64,000 nucleotides of DNA from Nymphaea colorata (GCF_008831285.2 NC_045138.2:22045934-22109933), one strand, 5' to 3'. Positions 56,847-63,692 are shown, counted from the first letter of the stretch. Translations and numbers: made by a program. Notes: generated from the sequence alone by a model not told the origin.

Positions 56847-59800
56847 TGAAGCATTCTCTGGTTTTTTGATGTTTTCCTTTATTCGTGTGAGAAATAGCTT
56901 CTATGCTGTGGTTATTCTATTGCTTTTGTTGATGTTGGTGGTTCATCCCCTTGTTCTCTTCCAATGCAAATCAGCGAGAGATAGGTCCCTCAACATTTTA
57001 TTGATCAAAAAATAGAGTTATACAAATCATATCCCTTGTTCTCTTACTCAACAGTAAAAAGAATATTTCACCATGCATTAGCAAGATTTGGGTGAGTGCA
57101 TCAATCTACTTTTATAGTAGTTAGTTTGAGGAACTGGAGAATTTACTCCACCAGATATATTTATGTCTCGAGTCATCAGCGTTTCCTGGACATTTACATG
57201 CTTCTGACTCTAGGGAGAAGCTTCAAATTCATCAACAAGACAGGTCTTCTTCATTCCCATCATTGGTTGGGCTATGTTTCTGATGGATATCATCCCATTG
57301 TGCCAAATGGACCGATTGGTTTTCTTCTTTACTTTTGATTTTGGAATTTTCATTTTGCAATTTTGTGTAATTAATGAATTGGGGTTCACTATATTTCTTT
57401 ATTTTAATGGTCGATATGCTTGTTTGAGTGAAATAGGGGTGTTTGAAAAAGTGTATAGATCTTGCTAAGAAAGAAGCATCTGCTTTCTTTTCCCAGAGAG
57501 CATGAGAAGTAAGGATGGGAGGATGGGTCCTTTTAAAGTGAGAATCAAAACTCAAGTAGTCTCCACAGTGCTTGAACAGGGTCTTATTTTTTGGCCTTTG
57601 ACAGGAGCATTCAAGATTTAAAAAAAAAAAAATCATAATTGAACTTGCGAATCTCAATGATCACATAGTGTTGAAAAGGTGTATAGATCAAAGAGAAGCA
57701 TCTACTTTTGAAGTAATTTATGCTGTAAACCAAAACCAAAGTGTCATGCTGTGATGTAAACAAGGAAATTTTATTAATCCATGAAATCAAATGCTAATAT
57801 ACCAATGCAGATGATCACTGCAGTGATCAAGGTTGTTCATCAATCAAATTGAACTATCCTTGTGCTAGTGAAGACGACAAGTTTCTAATGTCGAGGAAAA
57901 CATATGAAACTACATGATGAATTTAAGATGACATTTGTGCTTATCTATCAATTTGAAGGAACCCTCATCATCCTTATCTAGTCTGCATAATAAAATACAT
58001 ATATAAACCTTTACATCAGAACAGAACACAAATTAGAAAGAAAGAAGATGCAAAAAGCAGAATCATATCAGTATGAGTCGAATCTACAGCACAATTTTGT
58101 TCATGAAAGACGATAAATCAGAAGAGAGGCACAAAAAAGTTTACAAAAGAAGACAATAACTTTAAGAGTAATATCTAGCATAGAGTAACGAGAACCGATA
58201 AATAGAGAGAGAGAGAGAGAGAGAGAGGAGAGTTGGGACCAAGGTAAACGCATAGTTTATTATTGTTGAGGAAATGTGCTGCTTTGGTATTTAAAGTTTT
58301 ATGTATTTTGGAATTTAATATTAGGTAGCTTTCTGAATTTTTAAAATTTTGCGGGACTCTTTATGTAAAGCGTTAAACATAACCCTAATTTTTATTTAGT
58401 CTAATGGAAAAGGAGCAGCCGATAGATTGATGACTGCTACCTATTCTCTCCTTCCTCACGTTCTTCTCTTCTCCCTCTTCTCCACCTCTCTACGCAACAT
58501 GGTATCAGCTATGTCACATGGGTACGGGTACGGGTGCCGGTACTGGTACGGGTACGGACCATTTTCAAAAAACTTGGGTACGGGGGTATGGCCGTACACA
58601 CACACATATATATGTCAAAAAATACAGAAAAATAACATATTTGCACATATCTATATCAAAAATTACACAATCAGAATAACATATTGTCATATTCATAAAT
58701 ATATTCTCATTCTCCTCAGTCTCATAATTAACATTCAAAATACATTCAAAATACATCAGTTGATTTTCATTCTCCTCACTCCTCAGTTGCATCATCAAAT
58801 GGATTTCTTCTCAATCAGTATAGAACATGCAATACAGAATAATGAATATGCAGTCTATGCAGAATAAGTGAATAATTGATTCAGTATATGGCGTGGGAAG
58901 GCATGCATCCAAAGAAGAATAGGTCATTGTTGGACAAGGCATACCAAAATACGAATATGATGTGATAAAGCTTGGAGTTCTTTTCAATTTATCAAAGGAC
59001 ATGCTCAAAAGACATTGGACTTGGGTTCATCAGCAAATTGGGATGAACCCAACGAAAAACAGAAAACACGTTGCAATCTGTTGGCCAAACAAAACACGCT
59101 GCATACAACGAAAAACAGAAAACAACTACGCAAAAAGAAGATGGACTCATTGAGAATCAACTACGCAAACAGAAAACAAGAGATAATAGTGAAAGAACAG
59201 AAACAATACAACGCCCAACGGTCGTCGCCGGAGGTGAAGGCAGGGGCAGAACCGATGAAAATGAACTAAAACATGATAAAAACAAAAATATACCGCCGCC
59301 GTTCGCCTCCTGCCGTCGCCGTTCGCCTCCTGCCGTCGCCAATCAGTCGCCGTTCAACTGTCTTCGCCTTTCGTCGCCGGTCGCCGCCCCTGCCTGTCGC
59401 CGGCCGTCGCACGATGAGAGGAAACGAAACCCGTCGCTGTTCGCCTCCTACCGTCACCGATCACCGTCGCCGTTCAACTGCCTTCACCATCGCCGTTCGC
59501 CTCCTACCGTCGCCGGCCGTCGCACGATGAGAGGAAACAAAACCCTTAAAACGAAAACATGTTTTAAGGGTTTCGAGCTTTTTTTTTTAACGTTATAATC
59601 GTTTAAAACTTTAAAATCTAAAAATCGTTAAAATAAAAAAAAGACACATTTGGACTCGGTCAAAGTTGACCGTACCCAAAAAAGGTCAAAAATGACCTCT
59701 GGTGCGTTGACCGTACACGCACAAAAAAGGTGTACCCAACCCCGTACCTATACCGGTACCTGTGTCGTACCGGTACCATACGGGTACTCCTCCTTTGGAG

Positions 59801-61954
59801 GAGTACCCGTGTGACGTAGGGTATCAGAGCCTCGGACCTAGGACTGTGCCATCTAGGGTTTCACGTGGCTTCCCTCCTCTCTTTTCTCATCCCTTCATTC
59901 AAGAAAAGGTTGGACATCTAAAGTTGCTGCTGCCTTCAAAAGATACGGTGGGACTGCTTGATGAAAAGGGACTGATCACGTTCTACATGTAGAGACGTGA
60001 TCTGCACTCTATGTTGCTGTCGAAGTCTTGATGTTGCTGAAGAACCTAATCGGATGAAGTTGACAAGTTGCTGTCTTTGTTCAGATCTAACTCAGTCGTT
60101 GACAAACAGTTGATGTTGATCAGATCTGAATGTCGTAGAATATATCGGATTTGACTCAGTGGATGTCATTAAAAAAATCAGACTAGAGAATGTCTGATCT
60201 GCTTGGTCGTGTGGTGCAGAGTTGATTCTCAGTCAAAATGGAGCAGGTTTGTCTTCAAATCTGATTGCAGTAAGTCTGTGAATGATGTTTATATTCAGTC
60301 CGTCGTAGGTTGGTGTTGAAATCTAGCTGAAAAATTTTGTGCTTGCTAGTATATATGCTAGTATATATCTTGTTTGTCATGGGTTTTTATAGTTATCTAT
60401 TTTCGTGGTTCTGGTTTCGTGGTTCTCGCATGGCTGCCAACAGATCTAAAAGATCTTAACTCTCTACATTACTTCTTGGGGATAGAAGTGGTAAGAAGTA
60501 AAGAAGGTCTAGTCCTTTCTCAAAGAAAATATGTTCTTGATTTGCTACATGAAACAGGTATGATTGGAACTAAACCAACATCTGTTCCTATGAATTTTCG
60601 CACTCACTTATATGATGACAAATCTGAACCTGTTGGTAGCAAATCATATCGATCTCTCATTGGAAAGCTACTATATGTAACGATTACTAGACCTGATATA
60701 TCCTTTGCTGTGGGAAAACTAAGTCAATTTATGGATAAGCCAAAAAAACCCATTGGGATGCAGCTATGTTATTATTGAAATTTCTAAAAGGCTCCCCTAG
60801 AAGGGTCTATTATTTAGAAGAAGCACCTCACTTTAGATAGAAGCTTATTCTGATGCAGATTATGCAGGCTCACTTGATGACAGAAAGTCCACTATGGGAT
60901 TATGTATCTTTGTTGGTGGCAACTTAGTCTCTTGGAGAAGTAAAAAGCAAGTTGTTATTGCTCGATTGAGTGCAGAGTCAGAATATCGAACCATGACCCA
61001 AACAGCCACTGAAATCACGTGGGTGAGAGGCATGCTAGAAGGTCTTGGAATTCAGATAGAATTGCCTATAAAAATGCAATGTGATAATAAAGCGGCTACT
61101 TATATAGCAAATAATCCGATCTTCCACGAACGGTCCAAACATATTGAAGTTGATTGTCATTACATTAGAGATTTGGTCCAAGCAGGGATTATTTCTACTG
61201 AGTATGTTGCTTCCGAAGACCAACCTGCAGATATATTTACCAAAGCTCTTCCGATATCTAATTTCATGAAGTGTAGTAGCAAGCTGAGCATGATAGACAT
61301 CTATGCTCCAAAACTTGAGGGGGAGTGTTGAGGAAACGTGCTGCTTTGGTATTTAAAGTTTTATATATTTTGGAATTTAATATTAGGTAGCTTTCTGAAT
61401 TTTTAAAATTTTGTTGGACTCTTTATGTAAAGGGTTAAACATAACCCTACTCCTTATTTAGTCTAATGGAAAAGGAGCAGCCGATAGATTGATGACTGTT
61501 ACCTATTCTCTCCTCCTTCCTCACGTTCTTCTCTTCTCCCTCTTCTCCACCTCTCTACGCAACAATTATTTAAGAACTTCCATCCCTTAGTTACCACGAA
61601 GAAGTGCCTTCATGTTAAATATATATTCAACCAAACCATAATTTGAAAAAATTTAAAACTTGAGTATGTTTTTGTAATGCGTTCAAAAGTTAAGCATGCT
61701 TTTGTAACTTTTCAATATTATTCATATAAAAGGTGACTGAAATGCAATCCGCATACAATATGAAAAAGAACAGGCAATAAAGCTTTTCAATAATCTGAAT
61801 AAAAAAGGAGAATTACCTCAAGCACCATATGAAGCAGCTGGAAAGCTGCACGCATACCACCATCTCTTAGAGTAAATCTGAATTCCATGCAAATAAACTC
61901 CTCAGTCGACTCCAAGGAGCAATTAATTAGATGATTGACACAAAAAAGCTCTAC
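33935..61954 (-). CDS. SPP: Stromal processing peptidase, C-terminal 440 aa (partial, 10 exons)
   Basis: Ten minus-strand exons join in one open frame of 441 codons including the stop: 61954-61817, 55423-55196, 52974-52822, 45715-45589, 39156-39024, 36056-35936, 35843-35763, 34717-34616, 34450-34303, 34026-33935. The protein matches the C-terminal half of the M16 zinc metalloprotease that removes transit peptides from imported precursors in the chloroplast stroma. Recognised stretches include VWLEDAFDRARQLYLSY, SLERATAHKLMMAMLDGDER, DTDERACAYLAGPAPNRWG, LFTTVRDSLGLTYDVSFE and the ending TMTRPTT. The catalytic HXXEH lies in the N-terminal half, outside the window. Plant SPP is about 1200-1300 residues, so roughly one third is here. 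Intron phases match at every junction. Introns reach about 7 kb through transposon insertion. One intron (36057-39023) holds a Snu114-bearing TIR element. One donor is GC. No break is seen in these exons, so the gene is probably functional. Confidence 0.93.
34303..34450 (-). CDS. SPP: SPP exon
   Basis: 148 bp, DISCIRDLPWLYEAA to MPPGEDS plus one base. Acceptor TTATTTCAG, donor CTG|GTATGT. Contains DEDSLYSCIGIAG, typical of the SPP C-terminus. Confidence 0.94.
34616..34717 (-). CDS. SPP: SPP exon
   Basis: 102 bp, 34 codons, AKRTLLMKHEAETKSNAYW to SSVPRK. Acceptor TTTTGCAG, donor AAG|GTTCGC. Phase 0. Confidence 0.94.
34718..35762 (-). other. SPP intron
   Basis: About 1 kb. Contains one recognisable end (about 35083-35125, GGCTGGGCACCGGGCCGGGC) of the hAT MITE family at 18437-18704, and a C17 homopolymer at about 35209-35225. 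Otherwise unremarkable. Confidence 0.6.
35763..35843 (-). CDS. SPP: SPP exon
   Basis: 81 bp, 27 codons, VYKAVDACKNVLRGL to QRELDR. Acceptor AATTGCAG, donor AGG|GTTTGT. Phase 0. Confidence 0.92.
35936..36056 (-). CDS. SPP: SPP exon with GC splice donor
   Basis: 121 bp, completes the Arg codon, then LFTTVRDSLGLTYD to TSTPGK. Acceptor TTGTACAG. The donor reads AAG|GCATGT, a GC-AG intron. No in-frame GT nearby would keep the join STPGK-VYKAV seen in the family. Confidence 0.92.
36057..36729 (-). other. SPP intron, 3' part
   Basis: Ordinary intron sequence with a short CA microsatellite (36514-36538). A minus-strand frame around 36410-36515 is open but unrecognised and is not needed for the SPP frame. 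Confidence 0.5.
36730..38033. mobile_element. Pack-type TIR element, 1304 bp, carrying a gene fragment
   Basis: The left end GATTGTCACAAAAAACG and the reverse complement of the right end, ACTTGTCACAAAAAACG, are inverted repeats. Both are followed by related subterminal words (CGTATTATACGC on the left, CGGGTATTATACGG on the right). The flanks CACAAGAT (36722-36729) and CTTAAGAT (38034-38041) match at 6 of 8 positions. The interior has a 25-bp tandem duplication (about 37034-37085) and a decayed Snu114/EFTUD2 fragment. There is no transposase, so it is non-autonomous. The GTCAC end and 8-bp duplication resemble the T family. Confidence 0.75.
37459..37849 (-). pseudogene. Captured fragment of Snu114/EFTUD2 (U5 snRNP GTPase)
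   Basis: Minus-strand translation gives VDHIYTGP, then CDASGPLMVNITKLYPKSD. After a frame change it gives YSGKIQTGQ, then YSPEED, VTKLWVCQARYRLPIS and APAGYWVL. After a second frame change it gives LIEGV, ESIMKTATLCPL and DEDVYIF. In this order they match the central region of the plant EFTUD2/Snu114 homologue (Arabidopsis GFA1/CLO, from memory), the EF-2-like GTPase of the U5 snRNP. At least two frameshifts and stops show it is dead. No intron interrupts it, so it came either from a single exon or from a cDNA. It lies inside a TIR element, as in Pack-MULEs. Confidence 0.8.
38034..39023 (-). other. SPP intron, 5' part
   Basis: About 1 kb. Minus-strand frame 38783-39004 (contains LLEAPRINICLIDFLQAMK) is open but not recognised. 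No transposon ends seen. Confidence 0.4.
39024..39156 (-). CDS. SPP: SPP exon
   Basis: 133 bp, DEQNLEEALNL to GLLAEIINS plus two bases. Acceptor CTTCCGCAG, donor CAG|GTCATT. Phases 1 in and 2 out. Contains HHPLFFGITMG, conserved in SPP. Its N-terminal linker is the least conserved part. Confidence 0.92.
39157..41580 (-). other. SPP intron segment with possible gag relic
   Basis: Contains CT-rich low-complexity DNA (40240-40640). A + strand stretch at about 41005-41100 translates to FLDTLLMCLPAQFKTNYSSF, vaguely like the region of Copia gag before the zinc knuckle. That resemblance is too weak to call an element. Confidence 0.35.
41581..41949. mobile_element. T1: TIR family member, 369 bp
   Basis: Starts CTAAGTCACATGG and ends GTACCCATGCAACTTAG. 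The flanks CGAGATTG (41573-41580) and CAAGATGG (41950-41957) match at 6 of 8 positions. Subterminal GTACCC/GGGTAC words recur, including GTACCCAAATTGGGTAC, which can form a hairpin. A (TA)n tract (41831-41868) fills the centre. No coding. Confidence 0.7.
42952..44154. mobile_element. T2: TIR family member, 1203 bp
   Basis: Starts CTATGTCACACAGGTGC and ends GCACCCCTGTGACTTAG. The GGGTGC..GCACCC hairpin sits next to the right end. Flanks GTCGTAAT (42944-42951) and GTTGTCAC (44155-44162) match at 5 of 8. The interior is AT-rich, with a repeated GGACAGCAGACTGG segment (about 43760 and 43890). No transposase seen. Confidence 0.65.
44163..44737. mobile_element. T3: TIR family member, 575 bp
   Basis: Starts CTAAGTAACACAGGTGC and ends GTACCCATGTGACATAG. 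It abuts T2, with only the 8 bp GTTGTCAC between. The outer flanks of T2 and T3 (GTCGTAAT and GCTGTAAT) agree at 6 of 8, so T2 and T3 may be one composite element. Contains a C20 homopolymer (about 44386-44405). Confidence 0.6.
44839..45034. mobile_element. hAT MITE, 196 bp
   Basis: The left end CAGAGGCGGAGCTAGG and the reverse complement of the right end, CAGGGGCAGAGACATGG, are inverted repeats of YAGGGGCGGAG type. Flanks AAGCTGAC and AAAGTGCC match at 5 of 8. Contains a G-run of about 17. The best-preserved copy of the family whose relics lie at 6585-7066. Confidence 0.65.
45035..45588 (-). other. SPP intron segment
   Basis: Short internal tandem repeats: 'tatacacattatcacctc' twice (about 45094 and 45130) and 'gctacatactataggcatcag' style words twice (about 45355 and 45390). 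No element recognised. Confidence 0.45.
45589..45715 (-). CDS. SPP: SPP exon
   Basis: 127 bp, VFLKDTDERACAYL to NLYVSN plus one base. Acceptor CCGCAG, donor ATG|GTATGC. Starts in phase 0 and ends in phase 1. The intron before it (7.1 kb) carries Copia-B, T4 and the TRIM. Confidence 0.94.
45949..45991. repeat. (TG)n microsatellite
   Basis: About 40 bp of TG repeats in an SPP intron, just upstream of Copia-B. Confidence 0.9.
46088..46252 (-). repeat. Copia-B 3' LTR
   Basis: 165 bp partner of 48535-48699, next to the polypurine tract complement at 46253-46263. Confidence 0.94.
46260..47735 (-). CDS. Copia-B truncated Pol (RT and RNase H)
   Basis: 491 codons, uninterrupted. It starts inside the reverse transcriptase at the rearrangement junction (the first Met-Val come from the joined segment). 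It retains the catalytic YVDD and the complete RNase H with VDADYAG, SSAESEYRAM and CDNKAALF, ending ADIFTKAL and DIYAPT. Gag, zinc knuckle, protease and integrase are absent. Here the region around 47170-47190 is in frame, unlike Copia-A, which lost 14 bp. Whether any protein is made is unknown, as no gag start lies upstream in this orientation. Confidence 0.85.
   Translation of the reverse strand: MVDALQSRGTWTLVTPSADAAIVGCRWVFTIKYRADGSIDRYKARLVAKGYTQTYGVDYYDTFSPVARHASLRILLAVAVSKNWSLSQLDVKNAFLYGDLHEEVYMQQPPGFVAEGECQKVCRLRKAIYGLKQSPRAWFQKLSENIENEGFRRSSADHSLLVKKTSTGTVIVLVYVDDIIVTGDDDQGISNIKDVLGQHFVTKDLGELRYFLGIEFARNQKGLIMCQRKYVTDVLQETGMLGCRPASTPMDINTRLYDDDTEDVDARQYRGIVGKLLYITVTRPDIAYAVSRVSQFMDKPKKVHWDAAMMILRYLKNSPGTGLFFQNGTSLTISVYVDADYAGCPSDRKSTTGFCVFIGSNLVTWKSKKQTVVARSSAESEYRAMAQGTAEVMWVRSLMLDLTVEVPLLMQLLCDNKAALFIANNPAFHERTKHVEVDCHYTRDMIQKGFVSTSHISTTGQTADIFTKALARGPFQSCCSKLSLFDIYAPT
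47728..48099 (+). other. Inverted leader/gag-start segment in Copia-B
   Basis: The reverse complement of Copia-A 32746-33117, so the gag start (MSEISSGANTSS) now reads on the + strand from 48033. Junctions show microhomology (TCCA at 47728-47731). A 12-bp inverted repeat, GTGTCGTCGGGA/TCCCGACGACAC, lies at 48072-48107. Confidence 0.9.
48535..48699 (-). repeat. Copia-B 5' LTR
   Basis: 165 bp, TG...CA. Compared with Copia-A it has 27 extra bp between two AAGTTA copies. One substitution against its partner. Confidence 0.94.
48907..49869. mobile_element. T4: TIR family member, 963 bp
   Basis: Starts CTCTGTCACACGGGTACTCC and ends GTACCCATGTGACATAG. Flanks GTGTCACA (48899-48906) and GTTTCAGT (49870-49877) match at 5 of 8. 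The hairpin GGGTACTCC-TTA-GGAGTACCC (48918-48938) sits beside the left end. The core is GC-rich with GGCGAGCGGCGACGG repeats (49200-49340). It is homologous to T5 in opposite orientation. Confidence 0.75.
49200..49340. repeat. GC-rich tandem repeat in T4
   Basis: Imperfect repeats of GGCGAGCGGCGA(C/T)GGCAG inside an otherwise AT-rich element. Open frames over it are Arg/Gly/Ala repeats and are probably not genes. Confidence 0.75.
50020..50470 (+). mobile_element. TRIM: miniature LTR retrotransposon, 451 bp
   Basis: Two similar terminal repeats (50020-50200, 181 bp; 50279-50470, 192 bp) start TGTAACACCC and end TCTACA or GTTACA. They share 'aaaatttagtc', 'gatcttcaag.gcttataaagg' and 'gagccaaaactgcta'. 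Only 78 bp separate them. Directly after the first LTR is TGGTAACAGAGC (50202-50213), one mismatch from the initiator Met-tRNA site. Just before the second is the purine tract AAAAGGAGGTGGA. The flanks AAGGG and AGGGG are near-identical 5-mers. No coding capacity. Confidence 0.75.
50471..52821 (-). other. SPP intron segment
   Basis: Minus-strand frames at 50757-51065 (Pro/Ser-rich) and 50551-50769 follow each other and could be one decayed gene, but match nothing I know. A plus frame at 51621-51911 is likewise unrecognised. (GA)n lies at 52344-52384. Confidence 0.4.
52822..52974 (-). CDS. SPP: SPP exon
   Basis: 153 bp, 51 codons, VSIVGDFTKDEVESC to SDLQSQQ. Acceptor TTGTTCAG, donor CAG|GTAAGG, close to consensus. 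Phase 0. Confidence 0.94.
52975..55195 (-). other. SPP intron
   Basis: 2.2 kb. At about 54109-54137 'ccatatggtgtcaaagcgagg' resembles a decayed LTR end plus primer site, but no second LTR was found. Otherwise ordinary sequence. Confidence 0.45.
55196..55423 (-). CDS. SPP: SPP exon
   Basis: 228 bp, 76 codons, HNVWLEDAFDRARQ to VGDNME. Acceptor GGCATGCAG, donor GAG|GTAAAC. Phase 0 at both ends. The intron before it (6.4 kb) contains Copia-C and T5. Confidence 0.94.
55424..58263 (-). other. SPP intron segment
   Basis: Holds a CT/CA microsatellite (56800-56846) and a GA repeat (58205-58228). The 141-codon minus frame 57232-57657 has no recognisable motif. No transposon ends found before Copia-C. 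Confidence 0.45.
58264..58499 (+). repeat. Copia-C 5' LTR
   Basis: 236 bp. Starts TGTTGAGGAAATG, ends CTCTACGCAACA, followed directly by the primer site. Confidence 0.93.
58509..59819. mobile_element. T5: TIR family member, 1311 bp, inserted in Copia-C
   Basis: Starts CTATGTCACATGGGTACGGG and ends AGTACCCGTGTGACGTAG. The flanks are a perfect 8-bp duplication, GGTATCAG (58501-58508 and 59820-59827), part of the Copia-C primer site. This fixes the ends and the duplication length for the family. Hairpin GGGTACTCCTCC-TTT-GGAGGAGTACCC (59782-59808) lies beside the right end. The core (59220-59530) is GC-rich, CGCCGTTCGCCTCC repeats. No transposase found. Confidence 0.88.
60441..61331 (+). pseudogene. 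Copia-C pol remnant (RT end and RNase H)
   Basis: Translation gives TDLKDLNSLHYFLGIEV, KLLYVTITRPDISFAVGK and FMDKPKK, then a frameshift near an A-run (about 60745-60750). A second break lies at about 60835. Then come YSDADYAG, KSKKQ-type and AESEYRTM motifs, CDNKAATYIANNP, HIEVDCHYIRD and ADIFTKALP, which mark Copia RNase H. The YVDD-bearing part is deleted. Two frameshifts make it non-functional. Confidence 0.88.
61326..61564 (+). repeat. Copia-C 3' LTR
   Basis: 239 bp partner of the 5' LTR, about 4% diverged, beginning right after the polypurine tract. Confidence 0.93.
61565..61816 (-). other. SPP intron end
   Basis: Short AT-rich stretch between Copia-C and the SPP exon. Nothing else recognised. 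Confidence 0.6.
61817..61954 (-). CDS. SPP: SPP exon (first in window)
   Basis: 138 bp, 46 codons, VELFCVNHLI to LLHMVLE. Acceptor CACATGCAG, donor GAG|GTAATT. Phase 0 at both ends. The upstream exon is beyond 64000. Confidence 0.93.
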
Positions 61955-62353
61955 CTGCATGTGCCGGAAGCATTGTCAACATACCACTTGCAAATCAAGA
62001 AAGACATAAATATTTACAAAGCAGATCATACACATAGATAATGCAGTCATATAAACATAGAATGGGATTAAGCATAAATCTTTCAATAGTTGATGATAAA
62101 CATGCCAAGGGTACAAATAATTAAGAATTAGAGATCACTTCAGTTAAATATCCAAAATATCACAGAAACATGCTAGAGTTGAAACAATTAAATGGTTTGC
62201 AAATGTTAAATGGTAACCTGTTTACGATTGGATTTGGAAAAGAACTGAATTCATGTTTGTACTTCAATAATAACAGATCTTGTGTAACCTTATAGTTTAT
62301 AGTTTATTCACTTGCTGAGACCCTAATGTGAGGTCTTCTTATTTAATGTTAAT
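61955..62353 (-). other. SPP intron (5' part runs off window)
   Basis: AT-rich intron sequence up to the Copia-D LTR. No exon found; the next upstream SPP exon is presumably beyond 64000. Confidence 0.55.
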
Positions 62354-62603
62354 TGTTGACGGGTTTTGTTGTCCGGGTCTGGATCCTTACCCGATCCGGT
62401 TTGTCCTAATTAGGACTCTACTTATATCTCTGTAAACCCTAATGGCCTAAACTTTGTGTTAATGAAGTTTTGAAGAGAGAGAGTGTCTGGACGCTAGTGG
62501 GCACCAAACCTCCTCACCCGTGGTTTTTCTTCCCTTGTGTTGAGGGTTTTCCACGTTACATCTGTGTGCTTTCTTCTACTCTCGTGCATATTTTGTTTCT
62601 ACA
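62354..62603 (+). repeat. Copia-D 5' LTR
   Basis: 250 bp, TG...CA, placed by the adjacent primer site at 62604. The partner LTR is not in the window. Confidence 0.8.
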
Positions 62604-62972
62604 TGGTATCAGAGCCGTCGGACTTGGAGAAAACAAAATCTGTTTTTCTAGGGTTGTGAAGTTCCAACCCTAACTGCTGCCGTTGCTGCGCCGCCGCTGT
62701 CGCCGCGCCGTGACATTGCCTCCGCCGCTGCCGCTGCCGCCGCTGCCCCACCGTGACCGTGACCGCCGACTCTGACGCCTCTGCCGATGCCGACGTCCGA
62801 CCACCGACGTTCGACGCCGTCGCCTGTTCTCGGCACGCGCTGCAAAGCGCCGCCAGCTGCTTCCGCCGTGTCCCGCTGCTTCCACCGTTGATCCCCGACT
62901 GCGTCATCTCCCCTTTTCTCTTGATTACTGCTGCTCTGTGTGTTCTTTGGCAGCCACTTCTAACCGGTGATC

Positions 62973-63166
62973 ATGGCTGACTCGTCTTCTTCTTCAGTCA
63001 ATACTACTCTACCTGATGTTGTGTCTGCGCGGACTGATCATGTACCGGTTCAAGTTACCACCATTCAACTTACCAAGGAGAACTATTCACGATGGTCTGC
63101 TGCGATTACTATGGGGATTGCTGGGCGAGGACGCATTGCCTATGTGAATGGGAGAAAGGTTGAACC
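62973..63166 (+). pseudogene. Copia-D gag N-terminus, disrupted
   Basis: Begins MADSSSSSVNTTLPD and contains VQVTTIQLTKENYSRWSAA, the 'L...NY..W' pattern at the start of Copia gag. The ATG at 62973 is preferred over the one at 62967 because Copia gag proteins often begin MA(D/S)SSS. The frame is cut after about 65 residues (GRKVEP) by insertion of Copia-E. Confidence 0.75.
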
Positions 63167-63443
63167 TGTTAGCGTATGGAGGTTCGGGTCTATTCAGACT
63201 CGATCCACTTGTTTTCTAATCCACACGCCTAAACATACTAGGCGGTGGCACATCTGTAAATGTTATATAATTTGTGTACATTTTGTTATAACCTGATTAG
63301 GTTTATTCTTTAATATAGCTTAAGGATCACACGGCTAACATACTGCCGGTGACTCTCTTTCTCCATTTGTCTTCTCTTCTACTTCTTCTTCTCATTCTAG
63401 CAGATTTCAGACGGAGAGACGTGCATAAGCAAAGATTCTTACA
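63167..63443 (+). repeat. Copia-E 5' LTR
   Basis: 277 bp, TG...CA, followed by the primer site. Unrelated in sequence to the other LTRs in the window. Confidence 0.85.
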
Positions 63444-63584
63444 TGGTATCAGAGCCAGGTTCCCTCGTCCTCCGGTGAGTGGTTTCAGTTTGACGTGATT
63501 ATCCCTAATCTGCCCTAAGTACTCATTTCTGGCGTGGATATCCCTCATTTCTGTTTCTGCCTTGAATCTTATGTGATTTGCCCT

Positions 63585-63692
63585 AAATCCATTTGCCCTA
63601 ATTTCAGTCCGTTTTTGCCCTAATTCTGTTTTCTGCCCTAATTCCGGTCCGTTTTTGCCCTAATTCTGTTTTCTGCCTCACGTTGTCAGCCC
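63585..63692 (+). repeat. Tandem repeats in the Copia-E leader
   Basis: Units built on TTTGCCCTAATTCTG and GCCCTAATTCCGGTCCG recur three to four times before the gag ATG. Confidence 0.75.

Larger units (their letters stand above)
58264..61564 (+). mobile_element. Copia-C: deleted Copia element with nested T5
   Basis: LTRs 58264-58499 (236 bp) and 61326-61564 (239 bp), TG...CA, are flanked by ATTAT (58259-58263, 61565-61569). They differ by about nine substitutions and a 3-bp indel, roughly 4%, so this insertion is older than Copia-A/B. The primer site TGGTATCAG follows the 5' LTR, where T5 has inserted. The polypurine tract TTGAGGGGGAGTG precedes the 3' LTR. Without T5 the interior is about 1.5 kb: a leader and the end of pol only. 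Gag, protease, integrase and most of reverse transcriptase are missing. Confidence 0.93.

Noticed and set aside
60374-60440. Extension of the Copia-C pol frame upstream to 60374
   Set aside because: Residues before TDLKDLN are leader sequence joined by the internal deletion, not pol.
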